Notes under the pieces: model-generated
Databases searched by the model: none
What the model was told of the DNA's origin: nothing
What the model saw: the letters and a program-made list of their open reading frames with translations, nothing else
Position numbers and translations under genes: made by a program
Shown here: piece by piece, positions 52,009 through 63,635 of the stretch
How positions within the stretch are numbered: position 1 is the stretch's first letter
Layout: every line of letters starts with the position of its first letter
Assembly (NCBI RefSeq): GCF_000024365.1
Contig: NC_013235.1
Span: forward strand, 5,890,001-5,954,000
Direction: 5' to 3'
From: Nakamurella multipartita DSM 44233
Lineage (GTDB): Bacteria > Actinomycetota > Actinomycetes > Mycobacteriales > Nakamurellaceae
DNA: 64,000 nucleotides

Positions 52009-53952
52009 TCAGCTCAGACCCAGCCGCAGCTTGAGCGAGTCGAGCTCGTCGCGCAGGGAGGTCGGAACCGAGTCGCCGATCTTGGCGAACCACTCCTCGA
52101 TCAGCGGGATCTCCGCCGCCCACTCCTCGCGGTCCACGGTCAGCGCCGCGGCCAGCTCGTCGGCCGTCAGCCCCAGGCCGTCGACGTCCAGCGAACCCTC
52201 ACCGGGAACGTGCCCGATGGGGGTCTCCACGGCCGCGGCCGAACCGTCAAGCCGCTCGATGACCCACTTGAGCACGCGGGAGTTCTCCCCGAAGCCCGGC
52301 CACAGGAAGCCGCCGTCGGCGTCGCGCCGGAACCAGTTCACGTAGAAGATCTTGGGCAGCTTGCTCTCGTCCGCACCCTTGCCCATGTCGATCCAGTGGG
52401 CGAAGTAGTCGCCGGCGTTGTAGCCGATGAACGGCAGCATGGCCATCGGGTCGCGGCGGACGACCCCGACCGCGCCGGTGGCGGCGGCCGTGGTCTCCGA
52501 GGACAGCGTCGCCCCCATGAACACGCCGTGCTGCCAGTCCCGGGACTGGGTGACCAGCGGGATCGTGGTCTTGCGGCGGCCGCCGAACAGGATGGCCGAG
52601 ATCGGTACGCCGACCGGCTCGAAGTACTCGTCGGCGATGATCGGGCACTGGGTGATCGGGGTGCAGAACCGCGAGTTCGGGTGGCTGGACGGCTCGCCAG
52701 CGGAATCGAGTCGGCGGCCGTGCTCATCTAAACCGGACGGGGTCCAGTCGCGACCCTTCCAGTCCGTCAGGTGGGCCGGGGGCTCCTCGGTCAGGCCCTC
52801 CCACCAGATGTCCCCGTCGTCGGTCAGGGCGACGTTGGTGAACAGGGAGTTGCCCTGGGCGATGGTGCGCATCGCGTTCGGGTTGGTGTTCCAGCCGGTG
52901 CCGGGGGCGACGCCGAACAGGCCGTACTCGGGGTTGACCGCGTACAGCCGGCCGTCCTCACCGAAGGTCATCCAGGCGATGTCGTCGCCGAGGGTCTCGA
53001 CCTTCCAGCCCGGGATGGTCGGCTCGAGCATGGCCAGGTTGGTCTTGCCACAGGCGCTGGGGAACGCGGCAGCGAGGTAGTCGACCTTGCCCGCGGGCGA
53101 GGTGATCTTCAGGATCAGCATGTGCTCGGCCAGCCAGCCCTCGTCGCGGGCCATCACCGAGGCGATGCGCAGCGAGTAGCACTTCTTACCCAGCAGGGCG
53201 TTGCCGCCGTAGCCGGAGCCGAACGACCAGATGGTCCGCTCCTCGGGGAACTGCACGATGTACTTGGTGTCGTTGCATGGCCAGGGCACGTCCTGCTGAC
53301 CGGGGGCCAGCGGAGCGCCGATCGAGTGCAGCGCCTTGACCCACGGGTTGCCCGCGTTAATCAATTCGAGGGCTTTGGTCCCCATGCGCGTCATGATCCG
53401 CATCGACGCGACCACGTACTCCGAGTCGGTGATCTCCACCCCCAGCTTGGGGTTCGGCGCATCGTACGGGCCCATACAGAAGGGCATCACGTACATGGTG
53501 CGGCCGGTCATGCAGCCCTCGTACAGGGCCGTCATGATCGACTTCATGGCGGTCGGGTCCATCCAGTTGTTGGTGGCCCCCGCGTCGGCCGGATCGACCG
53601 AGCAGATGTAGGTGCGGTCCTCGACCCGGGCGACGTCCGTCGGGTCGGACGCGGCCCAGTAGGAGTTCTCCTTGGCCGCGAGCTTGGTGATCGTGCCGGT
53701 GCCGAGCATGTGCTCGATGAGCCGGTCCCATTCCTGGTCGGACCCGTCGGTGAAGACGACCCGATCCGGCCGGGTCAGCTCGGCGACCTCGAGGACCCAG
53801 GACAGCAGCGCGGGCGAGGTTCCGGCCGGCGCCCCCTCCACCTTGATGCCGGCGGGCACCCCGGGCCCGGCCGAGAACGACCCGGAGATCGAGGTCGCCG
53901 GGATCTCGGCGGCACCAGTTGCTTCGTCGGTCGGACGGATCACCGCGGTCAC
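52009..53952 (-). CDS. pckG: Phosphoenolpyruvate carboxykinase (GTP)
   Basis: Converts oxaloacetate + GTP to PEP, the entry to gluconeogenesis. 647 residues, slightly longer than typical (about 605) owing to an N-terminal extension. Active-site segments: [15 protein letters not shown] (kinase-1a with the reactive Cys), [23 protein letters not shown] (kinase-2) and [15 protein letters not shown] at 53950-53952 is preferred because AGGAG lies 9 bases upstream; the ATG codons at 53961 and 53958 would be too close to it. Confidence 0.93.
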   Translation of the reverse strand: MTAVIRPTDEATGAAEIPATSISGSFSAGPGVPAGIKVEGAPAGTSPALLSWVLEVAELTRPDRVVFTDGSDQEWDRLIEHMLGTGTITKLAAKENSYWAASDPTDVARVEDRTYICSVDPADAGATNNWMDPTAMKSIMTALYEGCMTGRTMYVMPFCMGPYDAPNPKLGVEITDSEYVVASMRIMTRMGTKALELINAGNPWVKALHSIGAPLAPGQQDVPWPCNDTKYIVQFPEERTIWSFGSGYGGNALLGKKCYSLRIASVMARDEGWLAEHMLILKITSPAGKVDYLAAAFPSACGKTNLAMLEPTIPGWKVETLGDDIAWMTFGEDGRLYAVNPEYGLFGVAPGTGWNTNPNAMRTIAQGNSLFTNVALTDDGDIWWEGLTEEPPAHLTDWKGRDWTPSGLDEHGRRLDSAGEPSSHPNSRFCTPITQCPIIADEYFEPVGVPISAILFGGRRKTTIPLVTQSRDWQHGVFMGATLSSETTAAATGAVGVVRRDPMAMLPFIGYNAGDYFAHWIDMGKGADESKLPKIFYVNWFRRDADGGFLWPGFGENSRVLKWVIERLDGSAAAVETPIGHVPGEGSLDVDGLGLTADELAAALTVDREEWAAEIPLIEEWFAKIGDSVPTSLRDELDSLKLRLGLS

Positions 53953-54387
53953 ACGCATCATCTCCTGGGATTGGCCCCGGACGACCGGCCGGGAACGGTG
54001 TGGCTTGGCCGAGCGGCACCCCCTTGTGCCGGTCGATTTCCGCGACACTAGTCACGCCGTGTTGCGCCTGGCCGCGGAAAACAGTGTCGGACGCGCCACA
54101 GAATCGTGAAAGATGACGCCCGTACTGTGTGGGTTCGCCCACCTTTTGTTCGATCTTGTTCAGAGCCGGTCGTAGTTGAGTGATGTTGCCGCTAGCTGCG
54201 CAGATGGGCTCGGCCGTGATCATCTTCGGGTGCCATCGATCGGCCGCCCGGCCGGCCGGTAATTCCGGTTGACGATTTCTCGGAATTGTTCGAAGGCGGG
54301 GAATTCTGTTTGTCACTGGGTCGACCCGAAAGGGATCGCCCAGTTCGGGGACTGCGGCCGGTCCGGACCTCTGCCAGGCTGCCCGGC
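53953..54387. other. Intergenic region between PEPCK and the class II amidotransferase
   Basis: 435 bp between divergent genes. It is AT-richer than average around 54070-54180 and 54260-54300 (promoter-like; TTGACG at 54271), with no convincing coding frame or RNA fold visible. Confidence 0.4.
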
Positions 54388-55260
54388 ATGTGTCGACTCT
54401 TCGGATTGCATGCCGGCGCCTCGCCGGTGACCGCCTCGTTCTGGCTGATCGACGCCCCGGATAGCCTGCGCCGGCAAAGTCACCACAACCCCGACGGGGC
54501 CGGGATCGGGGTGTTCGACGCCGACGGCGAGCCCCGGTTGGACAAGCAGCCGATCGCCGCCTACGCGGACGACGAATTCACCCGGGACGCCCGAACCGCC
54601 CGCAGCCGAACGTTTCTCGCGCACGTCCGGTACGCCAGCGTGGGCGCGCACAAGGTGACCAACACCCACCCGTTCACCATGGACGGTCGGATCTTCGCCC
54701 ACAACGGCACTCTCGAGGACCTCGACCCACTCAACGAACGCCTGCGCGAGCTCGACGCGTCCGGCTTGGTGCTCGGCGACACCGACAGCGAGCGCATGTT
54801 CGCCTTGATCACCGCGGAGATCCGGCGGCACGACGGGTCGGTGCCGGACGGCATCGTCGCGGCCGTCGGCTGGATCGCCGACCACCTCGGGGTGTTCTCG
54901 GTCAACCTGATCCTGGGCACCCCGGACGAGCTGTGGGCCCTGCGCTACCCGGCCAACCACGAGCTGTACGTGCTCGACCGGAGCGCGCACCCGGCCCCGC
55001 TGGCGGTGGCCTCGCCGCGGATCCGCGCGCACAGCCCCGAGCTGGCCGACCAGCCCGCCGTGGTCGTCGCCAGCGAGCCAATGGATGGCGAAACCGGTTG
55101 GCGGCTCATGGATTCCGGCGAGCTGGTGCACGTCGCCCGGGACCTGACGATCACCAGCACCCGCCCGTTCCCGCACGCGCCGCGGCACCTGCTGACCCTG
55201 GCCGACCTGTCGCCGACGGCCGCCGCGTCGCAGTCGCCGGCCGCGCAGCGCACCACCTGA
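54388..55260 (+). CDS. Class II glutamine amidotransferase (EgtC/YafJ-like)
   Basis: 290 residues with an N-terminal nucleophile Cys at position 2 (MCRLFGLHAGA). NTN-hydrolase landmarks: HHNPDGAGIGVF, LAHVRYASVGAHKVTNTHPF, FAHNGTL (oxyanion) and DTDSERMFALI. Stand-alone amidotransferases of this type hydrolyse gamma-glutamyl amides, EgtC in ergothioneine synthesis being one example. No egtB or egtD is nearby, so the substrate is open. ATG 54388 fixed by the catalytic Cys. Confidence 0.85.
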   Translation: MCRLFGLHAGASPVTASFWLIDAPDSLRRQSHHNPDGAGIGVFDADGEPRLDKQPIAAYADDEFTRDARTARSRTFLAHVRYASVGAHKVTNTHPFTMDGRIFAHNGTLEDLDPLNERLRELDASGLVLGDTDSERMFALITAEIRRHDGSVPDGIVAAVGWIADHLGVFSVNLILGTPDELWALRYPANHELYVLDRSAHPAPLAVASPRIRAHSPELADQPAVVVASEPMDGETGWRLMDSGELVHVARDLTITSTRPFPHAPRHLLTLADLSPTAAASQSPAAQRTT

Positions 55261-55261
55261 C

Positions 55262-55328
55262 CCGCCGAGTGTGCAGAATCGGCCCTTATTCGCGCGAATA
55301 AGGGCCGATCTGCACACTCGACCGGCGG
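55262..55328. terminator. Long palindrome between convergent genes, bidirectional terminator candidate
   Basis: Inner arms ATCGGCCCTTATTCG and CGAATAAGGGCCGAT are perfect; the outer CGAGTGTGCAG and CTGCACACTCG are perfect, with one bulged A between them. Total stem about 26 bp, starting one base after the amidotransferase stop and ending 37 bp before the lipoprotein stop on the other strand. Confidence 0.7.
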
Positions 55329-55364
55329 CTGGGGTGGGGTCAGTGGACGGGTGGACCCCGGGGC

Positions 55365-56468
55365 TCAGCCCTTGGGCGCGAGCAACAGTCGGCCGTTGGC
55401 GTAGTCGAAGGCCACCGTGTTCGCGTAGAAGTACTCGATTCCGGTGTTGAACTCGGTGTTGGCGCCCAGCGCGGCCAGCTCGACCACGTTCTGCCCCTGG
55501 GTCTGGCCGCTGGTGAACGACCACAGTGTCTGCTTCTCGGTGGTGCCCATGACGATGCCGGTGCCGCTGGCCAGCAGGTCCCCGCCGGCGTCGAGCGCGG
55601 CGAACGTCGTCGAGTTCAGCGCGGTGTTGGGGTTGCCGATGTCCAGGTCGGTCGGGCCGCAGGCCGGGGCGGCCGAGCCGATCGTCCAGCACAGCTGCAC
55701 GTCCTTGGCATAGGCGGGCGCGCCGTCCGGGTAGGTCGTCGGCGGGCCACTCACCGCGACCAGCGGCACCGCGACGGCTCCGGCCGGCGCGGTGACCGGG
55801 CCCAGCGTCCACGTCCCCGTGCCGGTCGGCGAGATGTCCAGCATCGAGCCCGCCTGGTACGGCGCCGGCAGCTGCAACGTCGGCGAGAACAGGTCCGCGT
55901 TCAGGGTCGGCCCGTTCGCGGTCCCGATGCCCAGCAGCCCGGACGTGCCGTCGAACAGGCCGGCCCCGCTGCCGGCCTGGAGCAGGCCGATGCCGACGGG
56001 CGAGGCGGTGGTCACCCCGCCGACGGTCACCGGAGCCTGGGCGAGGGTGGCCGGCACCGTGCCGCCGACGAAGTTCTTGTCCAACTGCTGCCCGGAGTCG
56101 ACGACCTGGGAGCCCACCATCGAGGCGTCGATGAGCAGGCCCGCGGACCCGGTGTCCAGCACGACGGTGGCCGGCGGCCCGCCGCCGACGCTGATCTGCA
56201 CCGTCACCTTGGCATCACCGCTGCTGCCGGTCACCGTGGTCACCGGGACGGTGATGGTCGAGCCGGTCTGCTCCAGGATGTCCGAGGACGCCGGCACCCC
56301 CGAGGCCGGCACCGAGGCCGGGGTGCCGGCGGTCGTGCCGCCGGCGGTGGTCGCACCGGACGGCGAGGACGCGCCCTCGCCGCCACAGGCGGCCAGCAGC
56401 ACCCCCGCGCCCACGACGATCGCGCCGATGCGACCCCCCGGCCACCGGCTCGCTGCACTCCGAGTCAT
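55365..56468 (-). CDS. Secreted lipoprotein with an aspartic-protease-like DTGS motif
   Basis: 367 residues. N-terminal signal peptide with lipobox (GVLLAACGG; Cys about residue 28) then a Ser/Thr/Ala/Pro-rich linker. The domain opens with a VQISVGGGPPATVVLDTGSAGLLID stretch; DTGSxG is the catalytic motif of pepsin/retropepsin-like proteases and of DUF3443-type proteins. A second motif is less clear (LDIGNPNTAL, where DSG/DTG would be expected). Probably anchored on the outer face of the membrane. Target and activity unknown. ATG 56466-56468 preceded by GGGGG. Confidence 0.65.
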   Translation of the reverse strand: MTRSAASRWPGGRIGAIVVGAGVLLAACGGEGASSPSGATTAGGTTAGTPASVPASGVPASSDILEQTGSTITVPVTTVTGSSGDAKVTVQISVGGGPPATVVLDTGSAGLLIDASMVGSQVVDSGQQLDKNFVGGTVPATLAQAPVTVGGVTTASPVGIGLLQAGSGAGLFDGTSGLLGIGTANGPTLNADLFSPTLQLPAPYQAGSMLDISPTGTGTWTLGPVTAPAGAVAVPLVAVSGPPTTYPDGAPAYAKDVQLCWTIGSAAPACGPTDLDIGNPNTALNSTTFAALDAGGDLLASGTGIVMGTTEKQTLWSFTSGQTQGQNVVELAALGANTEFNTGIEYFYANTVAFDYANGRLLLAPKG

Positions 56469-56561
56469 GTCCCCCGCCTCGCGTCCGCGCATTCGATCAC
56501 TGCCCGTGATCCAGTGCGACGGAGCGTAGCGGGCGGGATCGGGTCGCGCGACCGCGGCCCG

Positions 56562-57973
56562 TCAGGTAGCGGGCGACACCGACGACATGTTGAAGCCGTC
56601 CACGGTGATCGGGGGCATCGCGGTGCGGGTGAACCAGTCGGCCCACTCCCGGGACAGGGTCGGCACGCTCGCCCCCACGTCGGCCGCCTGCCGCAGGATG
56701 TCCAGCGGCGACATGTTGAACCGGAAGTTGTTTACCGCCCCGACCACCTCGCCCTGCTCGACCAGGAACACCCCGTCCCGGGTCAGCCCGGTCAGCAGCA
56801 GCGTGGCCGGATCGACCTCGCGGATGTACCACTGCGAGGTCAGCAGGAGCCCGCGGTCGACGTCGGCGACCAGCGCGTCGATGTCCCGGTCGGCCTGACC
56901 GCCGGTGAGCACCAGGTTGTCGGAGGACGGGGTGAACGGCTCGCCGAACTCGGCGGCCGATCCCCGGGTGTGCAGCAGGGAACCGATCACCCCGTCGCGG
57001 ACGAACTCGTGCCGCCCGATCGGGGCCCCGTTGTCGAAGACCGAGACGTCGTCGCTGGAGTGCCCGGCCACCACGAACGGCGCCGCGGCCAGCCCAGGTT
57101 GGTCGGGGTCGCTGAACATGGTCAGCCCCAGGTCGGTCAGCCGCTCCCCGGACCGGGTGCCGCCGCCCGGCGCGGCGAACGCCGATCGGCCCTCGTGCGC
57201 TTCCCGGGCTCCGGAACTCCAGGCCAGGTAGATCATCAGGTCGGCGACGGCGGTCGGCGGCAGCACCGTCCGGTACCGGCCCGGCGGCAGGTCGATCGAC
57301 CGCTTGGCCCAGTCCAGCCGGGCCACCAACGGGGCGAGCACCCGATCCAGCTCGACGTCACGGAAGTCCGGGGTGGAGACCCCCGCCCACGCCGAGCGGC
57401 GCAGGTCGGCCGATTTGGCGTTGACCTCCAGGGTCCCGGTGGGCTGCACCCAGCGCCGGCGCAGTCCGGTCGAGGACCCCAGATAGGTGGTGGTGACGGT
57501 GTGGTCGACGAACCCGTAGAGCACCCGGCCGTCCGACCGGGCGGCCGCGAACGCGTCGACCAGGCCGGTGAGCAAGGTGTCGAAGACCGCGAACGAGGTG
57601 TCCACGGGTTCGTCGTCGAAGTCGGCCGGGGCACCGCCGGTCGGTTCGATCAGGGGTTGGGCATCCCGGGCCGGACCCAGCCGGGAGGCGGCCACGGCGG
57701 CCTCGTGGGCGGCGGCCACCACGGCCCGCACCGCCTCGGCCGAGGCGGCGTCCGAGGCCGACCCGGCGACGGTGGCCGCCGCCCCGCCGACGACGGACAC
57801 CACGAACCAGGACAGGTCCTGGGCCACCCCGTTGGTGGTGACGGTGTTGTTGGCCCACCGGATGTTGGCCGAAGTGGATCCGTTCACCACCACGATGCAG
57901 CCGTCGGCCCGGCTGGCCGCCAGGGCCACCTCGATGATCTGCGGCGGCGTCAGCAGGCCGCCCGCTCCCCCGC

Positions 57974-57977
<4 letters not shown>
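56562..57977 (-). CDS. tldE: TldE/PmbA-type subunit of the TldD/E metalloprotease
   Basis: 471 residues. Lacks the HExxxH zinc motif, as expected for the non-catalytic partner. Recognisable segments: ADGCIVVVNGSTSANIRWANNTVTTNG, LPPTAVADLMIYLAWS and the C-terminal TGLTRDGVFLVEQGEVVGAVNNFRFN. GTG 57975-57977 overlaps the tldD stop (GTGA). The TldD/E complex degrades small unfolded peptides and trims some ribosomally made peptides. Confidence 0.88.
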
Positions 57978-59527
<1,550 letters not shown>

Positions 59528-59582
59528 TCGACCCACCCTACGAAACCGAGCGGGCCGGCGGGTGGAGGTGACGGCCGCGCGC

Positions 59583-60086
59583 TCAGGTCATGCAGATCCA
59601 GTCGGTGATGACCCCGGCGTCGGCGGTGGTGCAGCGCAGCCGGAACGGCCCACCGGGCGGCCGGGGGAAGGTGAAGCAGCCGACGTCGTCGGCGGTGACG
59701 TCGCTTTCCTCGCCGGCCGGGGTGAGCAGGGTGAGGCGGCCGGCCTGCAGCGGGTAGATCTGCCCGACGATGATCTCCGGGCCGATCTCCAGCTCGATGC
59801 TGACCGACCGACCGGCGAACTCGAGCGTCCGGGTGACCGGTTCCTCCGCCCCGCGGACCAGCACCGGCGCGCCGGCCGACTCCTCGGCGATCGCCAGCAG
59901 TTCCAGTTCCTGGTCGATGGTCCGCCAGGTGAAGGCGGCCCGGGCCGCGGCGTACATGCGCTCGACGGTGTCCGGGTCCAACCCGGGCCCGCCCGGCTCG
60001 GGCGTGCGGTCGGTGGCCTGGGCCAGGGCCTGGCGCAGCTGCGCCACCAACGCCTCGTCGTCCTCCATCCATCCCGAGGTGGTCAT
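59583..60086 (-). CDS. Hypothetical protein of the CHAT/sigma cassette, 167 aa
   Basis: No family assigned. N-terminal helical part (MTTSGWMEDDEALVAQLRQALAQA...ERMYAAARAAFTWRTIDQELELLAIAEES), then a beta-rich C-terminal half (RTLEFAGRSVSIELEIGPEIIVGQIYPLQAGRLTLLTPAGEE...CFTFPRPPGGPFRLRCTTA) that looks like an Ig/carboxypeptidase-regulatory-like sandwich. No signal peptide or membrane helix. Its ATG overlaps the sigma factor stop (ATGA), so it is coupled to it; the position suggests a regulator or substrate in the sigma/CHAT system. Confidence 0.75.
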   Translation of the reverse strand: MTTSGWMEDDEALVAQLRQALAQATDRTPEPGGPGLDPDTVERMYAAARAAFTWRTIDQELELLAIAEESAGAPVLVRGAEEPVTRTLEFAGRSVSIELEIGPEIIVGQIYPLQAGRLTLLTPAGEESDVTADDVGCFTFPRPPGGPFRLRCTTADAGVITDWICMT

Positions 60087-60667
60087 CGCCGCTCACTCTC
60101 CGCTCCGAGCAGGGACTGGATCGGTCCGGTCGCCCGTAGCTTGGCCAGCGCCCGCTTGCGGGTCGGACCGATGCTGCCGACCGGGATGGCCAGCCGGGCA
60201 CTGATTTCCTGGTAGCTCAGCGGGGGGTCGATGACCATCAGTTCGATGAGCTGACGGTGCAGCACCGGCAGCTCGCGCAGGCCGCCGCGCAAGGCGCGGT
60301 GCCGCTCGGCGGTCAGGAGTCGGTCGTCCATGCCAACCGAGTCCGCGTCCCTGTCCAACGGTCCTCCCGCACCCGGGTCCACCGGGTTGGTCTGTAGTTT
60401 CGAACGCTGCACGCGGATGGCCTCGCGCCGCGCCGTCGTCACGATCCAGCCGGGCAGCGCCCGCGGCTCGCGCAACGAGTCGATGTGCTCGACCAGCCGC
60501 AGCCACACGGTCTGACTGATGTCCTCGACATCCTTGCTGGAGAGTCGAAAACCTCGGGCGACCGAGATGACCAACGGCATGTACCGGTCCACCAGCACAT
60601 CCCACGCCTGCTGACTGCCCTGCGCGGCCGCCCTGACGACCTCGCCCATGTCCGTTGTCTCGGTCAT
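60083..60667 (-). CDS. ECF-like sigma-70 family factor
   Basis: 194 residues. Region 2: AWDVLVDRYMPLVISVARGFRLSSKDVEDISQTVWLRLVEHIDSLREPRALPGWIVTTARREAIR. Region 4: LRELPVLHRQLIELMVIDPPLSYQEISARLAIPVGSIGPTRKRALAKLRA. No transmembrane anti-sigma gene is adjacent; instead the gene lies between a CHAT-TPR protein and a small beta-rich protein, which may control it. ATG 60665-60667. Confidence 0.88.
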   Translation of the reverse strand: MTETTDMGEVVRAAAQGSQQAWDVLVDRYMPLVISVARGFRLSSKDVEDISQTVWLRLVEHIDSLREPRALPGWIVTTARREAIRVQRSKLQTNPVDPGAGGPLDRDADSVGMDDRLLTAERHRALRGGLRELPVLHRQLIELMVIDPPLSYQEISARLAIPVGSIGPTRKRALAKLRATGPIQSLLGAESERR

Positions 60668-60841
60668 GCGTCACCTTCCGGGTCCGGCCGACCTGCCCCG
60701 TCGTCCGCGGCGGCGGCCGGACCGGTTCCCGAATCAGCCACCAGTGCGGACGTGCGCACATCTGACTGATGCCGTGGGGCCGGCAGAAATACATCCGGCC
60801 GACGGGTTTGTGCCGGACTTCGGGATGACCGGCGGCGGAGT

Positions 60842-63550
60842 TCAGGGGGTCAACCGCAGGAAGACCGGCCGGATGCCCGCGCCCATGCAGACGAAGCCGG
60901 CACCGGCGGCCCAGGCGGCCAGCCCCCGCCCGGCCGCCCGGGACTGCGCGGTGGCCAGCGCCTGCGCGGGCGGCTCGCCGACCAGCAGTTGCCGGTGGTA
61001 GTCCCGCATCAGATCGACCACCGCCTCGTCGACCACGGTGACCACCGGGGCGACCAGCGAGGTGGTGCCCTGGGCCAGCAACATGGCGGCGAAACCCAAC
61101 ACCTCGTCGACCGCGACCACCGTGGCCTGCGCGGTCTCGCAGGCGGCCAGCACGACGTGGCCGGGGGCGTCGATGCGTTCCAGGTCGTAGAGGGTCAACG
61201 GGCCGTCGGCCAACTGCAGCGAGGAGAAGTACGGGTTGTCCGAGCGCAGCCGGCCGTGCGCGGCGATGTGCAGGATGTCGGCCCCGTCCCCGGCCGCGGC
61301 GACCCGTTCGGCCGTCGCGTCCTCGCCGACCAGGCAGCGGGCCCCGGGATACTGCGCCGCGACGACGGCCGCCTCCTGCGCGGCGCCCGGCAGGCCGGGC
61401 CCGGCGGCGACCACGATCCGGTCGCCGGCCGGCCGGTTGCGGGCGGCCGCCTCCAGCCACAGTGTGGCCGAGGGCACCACCGAGACCGACCGCTGCCGGC
61501 AGGTGGGCAACGCCGCCCAGGGCAGGCCGTGCAGCCCGGCCGACGGCACGACGATCAGCGGCCGGTCGCCCAGCCGGTCGCGGATCGGCCCGAACAGCAG
61601 CTCGTCCAGCTCGCCCTGCATCCTGCGCAGGGCCGCCGCCGCAGCCTCCTGGCGGGCCGGGGTCGAGTGTGGCCGGGCCAGCCGGCGCAGCGCGAACGAG
61701 AGCTGGGGCAGCAGCCGGCGGGCGGTCTCCACCGCGCCGAGCGGGTGCAGCCGGGACACCCCGTCGTGCACCGTGACCGCGTGCAACCGGTCGCCGATCT
61801 CGACGAACTCGACCAGGGTGGAGCCGGTGAAGGCGGCGGCCAGCTCGGCCCGCCGCCGCGGCAGCCGCCGCGGTGGCCCGAGCGCACCGGGCAGCTGCAT
61901 CGTCCGGCCGGCGATCGCATCCTCCAGCCGGACCTGCCGGGCGACCAGCGCGGTGCTCGAGCGGCCCTCGTCGCGCGCCTCGTCGATCTCGCGCATGGTC
62001 GTGCGCAGATCGGCCAGGTCCCGGGACAGCGCCGGGTCGGCCGGCGGGCGCGGCCGCCGGAACAGCAATGCGGACGCCCGGCCCCGCTCGACCAGCGCCA
62101 GCATCCGGCGGGCATCGCCGGCCTCCTGGGCCAGCCGCAGGCCCAGCCGGGCCAGCTCGCCGCGGTGCAGGCTGACGTGGGCGCGCAGCTCGGTGGCCCC
62201 GAGGGTGGCCTGGTAGCGGTCCACGATCCGCAGTCCGGCATCGATCGCCGAATGGGCGGCGGTGGGCCGACCGTCGGCCGAGCGCAGCAGCGCCTCGCCC
62301 AGCCAGCCCCGGATGCGGACCTCGGCCGGCCCGGTGGCCCGGGCCCGAGCGGCCAGGGCCAGGTCGAGCCGGGCGGCGCCGAGCTGCCCGCGACGCAGCG
62401 CGATGATCCCGGCCAGCACCCGGGCCTCCAGCGCAGGCACCTGCCAGCCCGTCGCGCGCAGCTCGTCGGCGGCCCGGCGGGCCCGGCCGGCGGTCACCGC
62501 GGCGGGGTCGATCGCGTACCGCGCCTGCAGCCGGGCGAAGCGGGCCAGGGCCACCCCGCCGGCGTCGCCGAGCCGGCCGAATCCGCCCAGCGCCTGCTCG
62601 GCCGAGCGCGCGGCGACGGCCAGGTCCCGTTGCACCAGCGCGACGGTGGACAGCAGCAACTGCGCGCGCGGCAGGTGGAGCTGGTCGCGGTGCCGGCGGT
62701 GCAGGCCGACCGCGCCGTCCGCGGCTACCCGGGCCTCGTCGATCAGCCGGACCGAGAGCAGCATCTCGGCCCGGTCCACCAGTAGCGACCCGGTCTGCGT
62801 GCCCACCTGCCCGAACAGCTGCTCGGACCGGGCGAAGTGGCCCAACGCGTTGACGATCTCGCCGCGGTTGGACTCCAACCAGCCCAGGTTCTGCTCGATG
62901 TAGGCCGACCACAGGGTCAGGCCGTGCTCGGCGGCCAACCGGCCGGCCAGCACCAGGTCGGCCTCGGCCGCCGCGAACGCGCGCCGGGCGATGTGCAGGA
63001 CGCTCCGGTTGGACAGCGCCCCCGCGGCCCAGTCGGCGTCACCGGCCTGGCGCAGCGCGGGGATGGCCCGGCGCAGATCGGCCAGCGCGTCCTCGGGCCG
63101 GCCGGTGAGCTGCAGGATCGCCGCCCGCTGGGTCAGCGCCCGGGCCGCGTCCACCCCGGACAGGTCGGCCAGGGCCCCGTCGATCTCCCGCAGTGCCGCG
63201 GCCAGCCGGCCGCGCACCAACATCGAGCCGGCCAGGCTCGCCCGGGCGCGGGCGGCGACGTCGACGAACCCGGCCGGCCCGGCGATCCGGATGGCCCGGC
63301 GGTACTGCTCGATGGCGTCGTCGATGCGGCCGAGCTGCTGGGCGGCCACGCCGGCGGCGTGCGCGCAGACCGCGGCGGACCGGGCGTCGCCCCCGCGCCG
63401 GGCGTGCTCACCCAACTCCAGGGCGCGGCGATAGGCCCGGCCCGGTTCGACGGTGGCCTGCCGGAGCACCTGGTCGGCCGCGTCCGGGACGAGCGGGCCG
63501 GACAACCCGTCGCGGGTGCCCGCCTCCGGCGCCCGCGCATCCGACGACAT
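60842..63550 (-). CDS. CHAT-domain (caspase-like) protein with N-terminal TPR repeats
   Basis: 902 residues. Residues 30-480 are a run of TPR-like helical repeats (AYRRALELGEHARRGGDARSAAVCAHAAGVAAQQLGRIDDAIEQYRRAIRIAG and similar). The C-terminal CHAT peptidase keeps the His (ILHIAAHGRLRSDNPYFSSLQLADG) and Cys (VVLAACETAQA) of the catalytic dyad. CHAT proteases are caspase relatives often found in bacterial conflict and signalling systems. ATG 63550 with GGAGG six bases upstream is preferred over GTG 63565. Upstream gene of an operon with the sigma factor (174-bp gap) and the 167-aa protein. Frameshift-free. Confidence 0.88.
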   Translation of the reverse strand: MSSDARAPEAGTRDGLSGPLVPDAADQVLRQATVEPGRAYRRALELGEHARRGGDARSAAVCAHAAGVAAQQLGRIDDAIEQYRRAIRIAGPAGFVDVAARARASLAGSMLVRGRLAAALREIDGALADLSGVDAARALTQRAAILQLTGRPEDALADLRRAIPALRQAGDADWAAGALSNRSVLHIARRAFAAAEADLVLAGRLAAEHGLTLWSAYIEQNLGWLESNRGEIVNALGHFARSEQLFGQVGTQTGSLLVDRAEMLLSVRLIDEARVAADGAVGLHRRHRDQLHLPRAQLLLSTVALVQRDLAVAARSAEQALGGFGRLGDAGGVALARFARLQARYAIDPAAVTAGRARRAADELRATGWQVPALEARVLAGIIALRRGQLGAARLDLALAARARATGPAEVRIRGWLGEALLRSADGRPTAAHSAIDAGLRIVDRYQATLGATELRAHVSLHRGELARLGLRLAQEAGDARRMLALVERGRASALLFRRPRPPADPALSRDLADLRTTMREIDEARDEGRSSTALVARQVRLEDAIAGRTMQLPGALGPPRRLPRRRAELAAAFTGSTLVEFVEIGDRLHAVTVHDGVSRLHPLGAVETARRLLPQLSFALRRLARPHSTPARQEAAAAALRRMQGELDELLFGPIRDRLGDRPLIVVPSAGLHGLPWAALPTCRQRSVSVVPSATLWLEAAARNRPAGDRIVVAAGPGLPGAAQEAAVVAAQYPGARCLVGEDATAERVAAAGDGADILHIAAHGRLRSDNPYFSSLQLADGPLTLYDLERIDAPGHVVLAACETAQATVVAVDEVLGFAAMLLAQGTTSLVAPVVTVVDEAVVDLMRDYHRQLLVGEPPAQALATAQSRAAGRGLAAWAAGAGFVCMGAGIRPVFLRLTP

Positions 63551-63635
63551 GGCACCCTCCGTCACCCGTTGGGGTCGTCTCCGGGTGAATTATCCGGCTG
63601 CGCGCATGCAGAGCGAACACCTACTATCGCCACCC

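Noticed and set aside
55262..55328. Insertion-sequence terminal repeat
   Set aside because: No transposase or target duplication nearby; position between two convergent stops fits a bidirectional terminator.
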